Assembly (NCBI GenBank): GCA_018396565.1
Contig: JAGTQO010000020.1
Span: 7,251 to 22,676, forward strand
Direction of reading: 5' to 3'
Length of the DNA: 15,426 nt
Source of the DNA: Candidatus Bathyarchaeota archaeon
GTDB taxonomy: Archaea > Thermoproteota > Bathyarchaeia > 40CM-2-53-6 > RBG-13-38-9
Numbering within the stretch: the stretch's first letter is position 1; every line of letters starts with the position of its first letter. The notes below the pieces were generated by a model that worked only from the letters and a program-made list of their open reading frames with translations, ran no database searches and was not told where the DNA came from. The translations under genes and the position numbers were made by a program. Below, piece by piece: positions 9,028 through 14,836 of this stretch.

Positions 9028-9780
9028 TTGCACCAAGTGATTGAGCTCAAGAGGGTCACGAAGGCTTTCGGCTCGTTGGATAGGCCAACCGTGGCTCTTG
9101 AAGATATAAACATGTCAGTCCATGAGCGTGAGTTTGTAGGTGTCGTAGGCCCTTCAGGATGCGGTAAGTCAACCTTGCTCCGACTGATCATAGGGTTGAC
9201 CGAACCTACAGACGGCGAAGTCTACTATAGAGGTAGAAGGGTTCAAGGTATATGTGAAGGTATGGCGATGGTCTTCCAGACATTCGCCCTATTCCCGTGG
9301 CTAACAGTCGCTGAGAATGTGGAGCTCGGTATCCATGGGAAACAGTTCTCTAAGGATGAGAGGAGGACGAGAGTTCTTAAGATTCTTGAACTCATGGGTT
9401 TGCATGGGTTCGAGGACGCTTATCCGAGGGAGCTGTCTGGTGGGATGAAGCAGAGGGTGGGTCTCGCAAGGGCTTTGATATCCGACCCTGAAGTTCTTCT
9501 GATGGACGAGCCGTTCTCCTCACTGGACCCTCTGACGGCGACACATCTGAGGGAGGAGGTTCTGGACCTTTGGCTCGACCCCAAGGTTGCTCCCGAAGCT
9601 GTCATAATGGTCACACATAATGTGGAGGAGGCTGTCTACATGGCTGATAGAGTCATCGTATTGACTTCAAGGCCTGGAAGGATTGCACGTGACATTCAAC
9701 TCATTATGCCCAGGCCCAGAGATCCCAGAAGCAACGAGATATATAGGCTAGTTGATGAAATAACAGGTATTATTGCCTGA
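9028..9780 (+). CDS. ABC transporter ATP-binding protein (TauB/SsuB/NrtD-like)
   Basis: Cytoplasmic ATPase that powers the adjacent permease. From the TTG at 9028 it has 250 residues, normal for stand-alone TauB/SsuB proteins. All nucleotide-binding motifs are present: Walker A GPSGCGKST (41-49), Q-loop MVFQTFALFPWLTVAEN, signature LSGGM (136-140), Walker B LLMDEP with D160/E161, D-loop SSLD, and H-loop H197 in MVTHNVEEA. The FALFPWLTVAEN Q-loop surroundings and the TSRPGRI segment near the end are typical of the nitrate/sulfonate/taurine group. A GTG at 9019 would add three residues; TTG is chosen for its spacing from AAGGTG. Relatives often carry an extra C-terminal AAA-associated domain. 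Here that domain is missing from this chain and encoded by the next gene. Confidence 0.95.
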   Translation: MHQVIELKRVTKAFGSLDRPTVALEDINMSVHEREFVGVVGPSGCGKSTLLRLIIGLTEPTDGEVYYRGRRVQGICEGMAMVFQTFALFPWLTVAENVELGIHGKQFSKDERRTRVLKILELMGLHGFEDAYPRELSGGMKQRVGLARALISDPEVLLMDEPFSSLDPLTATHLREEVLDLWLDPKVAPEAVIMVTHNVEEAVYMADRVIVLTSRPGRIARDIQLIMPRPRDPRSNEIYRLVDEITGIIA

Positions 9781-9785
9781 TGGTA

Positions 9786-9800
9786 AAGAGTTATTTAATA
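9786..9800 (+). promoter_or_regulatory. BRE/TATA-like box ahead of the AAA-associated domain gene
   Basis: AAGAG followed by TTATTTAATA forms a good match to an archaeal BRE-TATA in the short gap after the ATPase stop. The predicted transcription start, about 26 bases downstream, falls near 9817-9822. That would allow the small gene to be made independently of the transporter, either leaderless from the TTG at 9817 or with a short leader to the TTG at 9841. Confidence 0.4.
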
Positions 9801-9828
9801 GCTTCAATATACAGATTTGGAGAGGGTT

Positions 9829-9834
9829 AGAGGT
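9829..9834 (+). promoter_or_regulatory. ribosome binding site suggesting start at 9841
   Basis: AGAGGT lies six bases before the TTG at 9841, the same arrangement as in the neighbouring ATPase gene. It supports 9841 over the upstream in-frame TTG at 9817, which has no comparable motif. Confidence 0.4.
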
Positions 9835-9840
9835 AAATCC

Positions 9841-10320
9841 TTGCTCACATTACCGAGGGTCCATGTGGGGCAGATGATCGGCCTCCTAGAAGTCTTGGAA
9901 GACTTCAAGGGGAGGGTCGACGTAGCAAAGGTCGCTGACGACCTCATACTTGAGCTCGACGACCTACTTCCAGCAGTGGAAGCTGCTGAGCTTCTAGGAT
10001 TCTTGAAGGTTGAGTCTGGAGACCTCATCTTAACCGAAGAGGGGCGGCAGTTTCTTGCTAAAGGTGCAAGTAGTAGGAAGAAGTTTCTGAACGAACATGT
10101 GATGAAACTGTCAGGTTTCAAGGCGATTGTGGATTTCCTTAAGAGTCATAAGAACCATGAAGTTACAAGGGAGGAGTTACTTGAATTTCTCAGGAAGGAG
10201 ATGTCAGATGAAGACGCCGAATCAGCCATCCCATGGATTGTTGAGTGGGGCCGATACTCACTGATTCTACATTACGACAGTAACAACGGTAGATTGAAGG
10301 TTTTAAGGACGCCCAAGTAG
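9841..10320 (+). CDS. stand-alone AAA-associated C-terminal domain protein (PF09821-like)
   Basis: A 160-residue soluble protein, encoded after the ABC permease and ATPase. Its sequence matches what I know of the AAA_assoc_C / COG4754 domain: an opening LPRVHVGQMIGLLEVL, then DDLLPAVEAAELLGFLKV, a short turn with LTEEGRQFL that resembles the wing of a winged-helix fold, and a C-terminal AIPWIVEWGRYSLILHYD. In many bacteria and archaea this domain is fused to the C-terminus of the nitrate/sulfonate-type ATPase; here it is a separate gene. The likely role is regulatory or structural, binding the ATPase, though a nucleic-acid-binding role cannot be excluded. No membrane segment, signal peptide or catalytic motif is visible. 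The upstream in-frame TTG at 9817 would add eight residues (MERVRGKS); 9841 is chosen for its AGAGGT ribosome site. Confidence 0.85.
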   Translation: MLTLPRVHVGQMIGLLEVLEDFKGRVDVAKVADDLILELDDLLPAVEAAELLGFLKVESGDLILTEEGRQFLAKGASSRKKFLNEHVMKLSGFKAIVDFLKSHKNHEVTREELLEFLRKEMSDEDAESAIPWIVEWGRYSLILHYDSNNGRLKVLRTPK

Positions 10321-10339
10321 CTTATGAATTGTAACCGGC

Positions 10340-10361
10340 TTTTTGCAGGCTCAGCTCCTGC
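10340..10361 (+). terminator. T5 run and small hairpin after the ABC locus
   Basis: A T5 run at 10340-10344, 20 bases beyond the stop codon, is followed by GCAGG-7 bases-CCTGC. The T-run could end transcription of the ABC locus. The hairpin lies on the wrong side of the T-run for a bacterial-type terminator. Weak evidence. Confidence 0.25.
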
Positions 10362-10390
10362 GGGACCAGCTGTCAGATTCACCATACTAA

Positions 10391-10403
10391 GATATGTGAT
10401 ATC
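10391..10403. promoter_or_regulatory. palindromic site upstream of sua5
   Basis: GATAT-GTG-ATATC is a perfect inverted repeat with 5-base arms, ending 19 bases before the sua5 ATG. It overlaps the only TATA-like sequence in this gap, so it could be an operator or simply an AT-rich promoter element. Confidence 0.25.
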
Positions 10404-10422
10404 ATGAGGAGATGGGTCTGGA

Positions 10423-11460
10423 ATGACTCAAATATGTGAGGTTGAACCCCAGAATCCAAGCATTGAGATTATCAGGAGGGCCGCCAGAATCATCAGGATG
10501 GGCGGTCTTGTAGCTTTCCCAACCGAGACAGTTTACGGATTGGGAGCAGACGCCATGAACGCGACGGCTGTGAGAAAGATATTCGCTGTGAAGGAGAGGC
10601 CCCTAGACAATCCATTGATAGTCCATGTGGCTGACGAAGGCTCGATCAAGAAGCTGGCAGCCAATATTCCAGATGAGGCCAAGATCCTTATTGAGAAATT
10701 CTTTCCAGGACCAATCACAATTGTTCTGGAGAAGAAGCCAGTTGTCCCAGACGTCACAACAGCAAACCTTCCAACGGTCGCTTTAAGAATGCCCAACAAT
10801 AAGGTTGCCTTATCCTTGATTGAAGAGTCCGGAACCCCCATCGCGGCTCCGTCTGCAAATAAGGCCGGTCGGCCAAGCCCAACCAAGGCTCAACATGTAC
10901 TTGAAGACTTTAAAGGCGAAGTTGATCTGATCTTGGACGGTGGCCCAACAACCTTCGGGCTCGAATCCACCGTCGTCGACTTAACCGTAAACCCCCCCCA
11001 ACTACTTAGGCCTGGCGCTGTAACCCTTGAAATGTTGAATGACGCTATCGGCCAAGTTCAGGTTCATCCATCAGTTAAACTGGAAATGTCAAGCGAAGAC
11101 TTGGCCAAGTCTCCAGGTATGAAGTATAGACATTATGCTCCAAGAGCGGAGTTGGTAGTGGTCACCGGTAGGGATGAGGATGTTGCAAAGAAGATTAGGG
11201 AGATGATAAATATGTTCAGGTCTAAGGGCTTGAGGGTGGGCGTAGCATCTACAACAGGCATGGAATATTCTGCTGACTATGTTGAGAAGTTAGGTAGAAC
11301 TAAACTTGAGATAGCGAGCCGCCTATACGATGGTTTGAGAAGATTCGATGAGGCTGAGGTCGACATCATAATCGCTGAGGGTGTTGATGAGTGCGGTCTA
11401 GGGTTGGCCATAATGAACAGATTAAAGAAAGCATCAGACTATAGGGTCGTCAGGGCCTAG
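10423..11460 (+). CDS. sua5: L-threonylcarbamoyladenylate synthase, Sua5 type
   Basis: Makes threonylcarbamoyl-AMP from threonine, bicarbonate and ATP, the first step of t6A formation at position 37 of ANN-decoding tRNAs; the Kae1/KEOPS complex then transfers the group. It has 345 residues, the length of two-domain Sua5 rather than the short YrdC/TsaC (about 190). The catalytic YrdC domain (about 15-200) shows PTETVYGLGADA from 33, the KxR motif at 57-59 in KERPLDNPL, and SxN at 144-146 in PSANKAGRPSPT. The characteristic linker SPGMKYRHYAPRAEL joins it to the C-terminal Sua5 domain (about 240-345). The ATG at 10423 follows a GAGGAG about 11 bases upstream. An unbroken C8 run at 10992-10999 lies in the frame. 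The 3' end overlaps the convergent purC by 11 bases. Confidence 0.95.
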   Translation: MTQICEVEPQNPSIEIIRRAARIIRMGGLVAFPTETVYGLGADAMNATAVRKIFAVKERPLDNPLIVHVADEGSIKKLAANIPDEAKILIEKFFPGPITIVLEKKPVVPDVTTANLPTVALRMPNNKVALSLIEESGTPIAAPSANKAGRPSPTKAQHVLEDFKGEVDLILDGGPTTFGLESTVVDLTVNPPQLLRPGAVTLEMLNDAIGQVQVHPSVKLEMSSEDLAKSPGMKYRHYAPRAELVVVTGRDEDVAKKIREMINMFRSKGLRVGVASTTGMEYSADYVEKLGRTKLEIASRLYDGLRRFDEAEVDIIIAEGVDECGLGLAIMNRLKKASDYRVVRA

Positions 11461-12364
11461 TCAACTTCGCAAGGACCTCCTCGACACTCATGAGGTGGAG
11501 TTCATCGACGGTGGCTTGGCCTGTCAGAACCTTATATGACCCCACACATCTCTTCGAGACCTCCTCAACTAGAAGTGGAGGGAGACTCGGCGGCGGCCCC
11601 TCACCTGTGTAACCTATCCTCATAAGGAAATCTCTTAGAAACTCCTTGTCTAGGGAGTGGGCTTCCTGCTTCTCACCTGTTCGGTAATGTTTCTTAGACC
11701 AGAGGCGGGCTGAGTCATGGGTTGGAGGCTCATCTATCTGTATGAGATCCCCATCGACCCTACCATATTCAATTTTGAAGTCTGGAATTATCAATCCATG
11801 CCTCGAAGCCTCATCCCTATAAAAATCGTAGAGCCTGTAAGTAGCCTCCTCAAGTATTCTCCACTCATCTTCTGAGACGAGGCCCCTCTCTAAAGCTTCT
11901 ACCTTTGAGAGTTCAACGTCATGCCCAGTATCGCTCTTCGTTGTGGGTGTTAGAATGATCTCAGGCAACTCTTCAGCCAACTGTAAACCGTCAGGAAGCT
12001 CGACCCCACTTATCACACGTCTCCCCTGAGCATAGGCCCTCCAAGCTGAACCGTACAGGTAGCTTCTTGCAACCCACTCAACATCGATCCTCTCAGCCTT
12101 TAGAACCTTCATACTTCTATCATCAACTTTCTCTATGAAATGGTTTGGGAATATGTTCTTGGTCTTTTCGAACCAGTAAACTGAGAGCATGTTCAATGCC
12201 CAGCCCTTACTAGGGATACCGTTTGGAAGAACGAAGTCGAAGGCTGAGATTCGGTCTGTCGATACTATCAGCAGAAACTTACCCATATCATATAAATCCC
12301 TGACTTTTCCTCTTCTGAACAGTGGGAGCGGACGGTTAGACTCCATCATAACGTCGAAACTCAA
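11450..12364 (-). CDS. purC: phosphoribosylaminoimidazole-succinocarboxamide synthase (SAICAR synthetase)
   Basis: Joins aspartate to CAIR using ATP in de novo purine synthesis. At 304 residues it is of the long type (yeast Ade1, mycobacterial PurC, about 300) rather than the 235-residue form of most bacteria and many archaea. Visible motifs include RRGKVRDLYDMG at the N-terminus, STDRISAFDFVLPNGIPSKG, WVARSYLYGSAWRAY, the LTPTTKSDTGHD signature, IPDFKIEYGRVDGD, and IDEPPTHDSARLW, which carries conserved nucleotide-site acidic residues. The TTG at 12364 is preferred because GGGGGAT lies 8-9 bases upstream; ATGs at 12349 and 12346 are in-frame alternatives that would shorten it by 5-6 residues. 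It is the only gene here on the minus strand, divergent from the glycosyltransferases and convergent with sua5. No other pur gene is in the window. Confidence 0.96.
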   Translation of the reverse strand: MSFDVMMESNRPLPLFRRGKVRDLYDMGKFLLIVSTDRISAFDFVLPNGIPSKGWALNMLSVYWFEKTKNIFPNHFIEKVDDRSMKVLKAERIDVEWVARSYLYGSAWRAYAQGRRVISGVELPDGLQLAEELPEIILTPTTKSDTGHDVELSKVEALERGLVSEDEWRILEEATYRLYDFYRDEASRHGLIIPDFKIEYGRVDGDLIQIDEPPTHDSARLWSKKHYRTGEKQEAHSLDKEFLRDFLMRIGYTGEGPPPSLPPLLVEEVSKRCVGSYKVLTGQATVDELHLMSVEEVLAKLTRP

Positions 12365-12457
12365 ACAGATAATCCCCCAGATCTTAAGTTTGAATTAAAG
12401 ACGATTCCTAAATTGTTCATCGATAGGCAATACTATAAGATAGCCCTAAAAGATACA

Positions 12458-12475
12458 CCTTATAAACTTTAAAAG
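12458..12475 (-). promoter_or_regulatory. TATA box, probably for purC
   Basis: The palindromic core TTATAA at 12460-12465 reads on the minus strand as AAAGT followed by TTTATAAG, a good BRE-TATA combination. It would start purC transcription near 12440 with a leader of about 75 bases. Because the core is symmetric it might also serve the + strand, where its upstream flank (GATACACC) is less BRE-like. Confidence 0.4.
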
Positions 12476-12513
12476 TCTGTAGAGAAACCATTTCACAAGA
12501 TTTCCATTCAAAT

Positions 12514-12527
12514 AAAGAATTTATCAT
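12514..12527 (+). promoter_or_regulatory. possible TATA box of the glycosyltransferase operon
   Basis: AAAGAA followed by TTTATCAT lies about 39 bases before the first glycosyltransferase ATG. A start about 26 bases downstream would leave a leader of about a dozen bases, just containing the G-rich ribosome site. The TTATAA at 12460 is an alternative that would give a longer leader. Confidence 0.3.
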
Positions 12528-12538
12528 AATTAAGGTTA

Positions 12539-12550
12539 GAGGGGGGGATC
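12539..12550 (+). promoter_or_regulatory. G-rich ribosome binding site of the first glycosyltransferase
   Basis: GA plus a G7 run (12541-12547) followed by ATC resembles an extended Shine-Dalgarno (GGAGGTGATC) reaching into the 16S tail complement. The ATG follows at 12559. A GGGAG directly abuts that ATG and is too close to act alone. Confidence 0.4.
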
Positions 12551-12558
12551 ACTGGGAG

Positions 12559-13656
12559 ATGAAGGCACTCATCATTCATCCACATCTCTCCATCAAAGGA
12601 GGTGGAGAGAGGTTGACCAAGATTCTGGCTGTAGGTCTGGAGAAGGTCGGGGTTGAAGTCTATGTTCTCACCTCAACCTTCGAAGGCGGATTTCCAGAAT
12701 TCTCAAACCTTAAGACCATACTGTTCGGGCAGAGAGGCTCAGGCTCCATCCAAGATAATTTGGCGACAATATACTTTACGGTAAAAGATGTTATGAAGAG
12801 TGTCTCCCCTAACATCGTCATATCTATGACTGAGGATACGGTGGTTCTGGGGTTGAGTAAAGTTGTCAGGAGAAGCCTAAAGACATTACAGTATGTACAT
12901 TTCCCCTGCGAGGAGGAGGCTGCAGGTTTGGAGGAGACCTACCTCAAATATTACAGGTTCCCAGGATGGTTCAACAGGCTCTTCCTATGGTCAGCTGACA
13001 GAATAATATGCAATTCCAAGTATACTCAGGAAGCGGTTAGGAGGTTTTGGGGAAAGTTCGCCACAGTGGTTTACCCAGCAATAGACTACATCTTCGAGGA
13101 TGAGCCCGAAAATCTCGGCTCCAACCGCGAGAACATAATGTTATGTGTTGGGAGGTTCACCAGACTGAAGAGGCAAGACTTCCTAGTCAAGGCTTTTACA
13201 AAGATAAAAGAGCAAGTAAAGGATGCGAGGCTGGTACTTGCTGGGTACAGGGATGAGCGACACGAAAAATTCTTGGAGTCTCTCCTTAACCTAGACATGC
13301 GTGATATAGAGTTTTACATAGATCCTACTGATGAGGAGCTGCTCAAACTGTACCGTGTAGCAAAAGTTTACTGCCACCCGAGGATAGGTGAGCATTTCGG
13401 CTTGACCCCTGTCGAGGCTATGAGTCAAGGCGCACCAGTAGTAGCCTACAATTCAGGGGGAGCGAGGGAGACCATACTCAACGGTAAGACAGGATACTTA
13501 GTGGCGGATGATGAGGAATTCATAGAGAGAACAATCCAGATTTTGAGGATGGATGAAGAAGACTGGAGGATGATGCAGGCAGACTGCGTCGAAAGAGCCA
13601 GAGAGTTCAGGCCTGAACGTTTCATCAGCGAATTCGCATCTCTGATGGCAGGATGA
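12559..13656 (+). CDS. glycosyltransferase family 4 (group 1), ALG11-like features
   Basis: A 365-residue GT-B fold, retaining glycosyltransferase that moves a sugar from a nucleotide donor. The N-terminal acceptor domain has the glycine-rich loop KGGGERLTKIL (about 14-24) and YVHFPCEEEA. The C-terminal donor domain opens with VGRFTRLKRQDFLVKAF and carries the GT4 E-x7-E motif, E278 and E286 in EHFGLTPVEAM, followed by YNSGGARETI. YVHFP, the NSKYT...YPAID segment, EHFG...VE and NSGG together resemble eukaryotic ALG11, the mannosyltransferase of N-glycan precursor assembly. Donor and acceptor cannot be read from the sequence. It is first of three glycosyltransferase genes in a row; the next starts 5 bases after this stop. 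No membrane segment is evident, so a peripheral cytoplasmic-face enzyme is likely. Confidence 0.9.
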   Translation: MKALIIHPHLSIKGGGERLTKILAVGLEKVGVEVYVLTSTFEGGFPEFSNLKTILFGQRGSGSIQDNLATIYFTVKDVMKSVSPNIVISMTEDTVVLGLSKVVRRSLKTLQYVHFPCEEEAAGLEETYLKYYRFPGWFNRLFLWSADRIICNSKYTQEAVRRFWGKFATVVYPAIDYIFEDEPENLGSNRENIMLCVGRFTRLKRQDFLVKAFTKIKEQVKDARLVLAGYRDERHEKFLESLLNLDMRDIEFYIDPTDEELLKLYRVAKVYCHPRIGEHFGLTPVEAMSQGAPVVAYNSGGARETILNGKTGYLVADDEEFIERTIQILRMDEEDWRMMQADCVERAREFRPERFISEFASLMAG

Positions 13657-13660
13657 GCTG

Positions 13661-14809
13661 TTGAAGATATGTTACATATCAACATATCATCCCCAACATT
13701 GTGGAATAGCGGACTATACAGGTAATCTATGCAAAGCACTTCTTGAAGGAACCGAGGACACCAGCATAACGGTGGCTGCCGAGTATGGTTCCTCACGATT
13801 CGAAACTGAGAGGTTCACCTGCATCCCATGTTTCAGAAGAGGTGAGAGTTACGCGGGGAATATATTGAGAGTCATCTACAAGGTCAGGCCTGACATCGTC
13901 CATATTCAGCATGACTACAGCATATATGGGTTGAATGGGGAGTTTCTTAACTTTCTTGAGAGGCTGAAAGTCAGGAAGGTGGTGACTATGCATGAGGTGC
14001 ATACCCCAGAGACCCCTGAAAAGATCAGTTACGGGATTGAGAACTTATCTGGAAATCATAAGAGACTCGCCGACCTATCAGACATGTTGATTGTGCACTC
14101 AGGAGGGATGAGCCTCTGGCTGCGTAACTACGACATCGATGATGGGAAGATCACCATAATACCCCACGGAACCCCCAATATACCTGTTAGAGAACCGTCT
14201 ATAGCAAAGAGATCCCTAGGATTCTCTGAATCCGACAAGATAATACTCTCATTCGGATTCATAAGATATTTCAAGAACGATCATCTCCTGATAAGGGCTT
14301 TCAAAGATGTTACAGGTCACGTTTCAAATGTCAAGCTGGTATTGGCCGGCGGCTTACATCCGTACTCTTCGAGGATGGATATTGAGGAGGTTTCTAGGAG
14401 GCGGGTTCTGGTTGAAAGTTTAGGGCTGAATGAACATGTGAAGCTGATTGAAAAATATGTGCCCCCGGAAGATGTTCCAATCCTATTAACCAGTGCAGAT
14501 GTCTTCGTTTTTCTACATGATAAACCCTTCATGGAGGTCAGTGGAGCCTTACACTCAGCCTTCGGAGCCTGTAAGCCCATTATTGCAACAAGTGTTCCAA
14601 GATTCGTGGAGGTGGGGGAAGTCTCTCCTCATACGCTGATCAAGCCAAGTGACAGGGAGGGTTTAGTGAAGATTCTCATAAAGATACTCACCGATGAAGA
14701 GTTTGCAGACGATTGTAAGAGACGCGTGGCAAGATATGCTGCCCTAACCTCATGGAGCAGAGTCGCTATGCAACACTACAGCCTATACAAACAGTTGTCC
14801 AACAGTTGA
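13661..14809 (+). CDS. glycosyltransferase family 4 (group 1)
   Basis: A 382-residue second GT-B glycosyltransferase. The N-terminus YISTYHPQHCGIADYTGNL matches the 'CGIA.(Y/F)T..L' class, and QHDYSIYGLNGEFL and TMHEVHTPET fit the same group. The donor domain begins near SFGFIRYFKNDHLLIRAF. The first glutamate of the usual E-x7-E motif is present in FMEVSGALHSAFG, but the second position is alanine, so the motif is incomplete; several members of this subgroup appear to share such variation. The TTG at 13661 is chosen because it begins at the family N-terminus (MKICYIST) and follows AGGATGA, which includes the stop of the previous gene. The gap is four bases, so the genes are very likely co-transcribed. 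The donor sugar and acceptor are unknown. Confidence 0.88.
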   Translation: MKICYISTYHPQHCGIADYTGNLCKALLEGTEDTSITVAAEYGSSRFETERFTCIPCFRRGESYAGNILRVIYKVRPDIVHIQHDYSIYGLNGEFLNFLERLKVRKVVTMHEVHTPETPEKISYGIENLSGNHKRLADLSDMLIVHSGGMSLWLRNYDIDDGKITIIPHGTPNIPVREPSIAKRSLGFSESDKIILSFGFIRYFKNDHLLIRAFKDVTGHVSNVKLVLAGGLHPYSSRMDIEEVSRRRVLVESLGLNEHVKLIEKYVPPEDVPILLTSADVFVFLHDKPFMEVSGALHSAFGACKPIIATSVPRFVEVGEVSPHTLIKPSDREGLVKILIKILTDEEFADDCKRRVARYAALTSWSRVAMQHYSLYKQLSNS

Positions 14810-14836
14810 AAAATATTTCATATCTGGGTGGGGTTG

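Noticed and set aside
10321..10422. Possible tRNA or structured RNA in the gap before sua5
   Set aside because: Only one 5-base stem can be drawn; there is no cloverleaf, no T-loop GTTCRA motif and no acceptor pairing.
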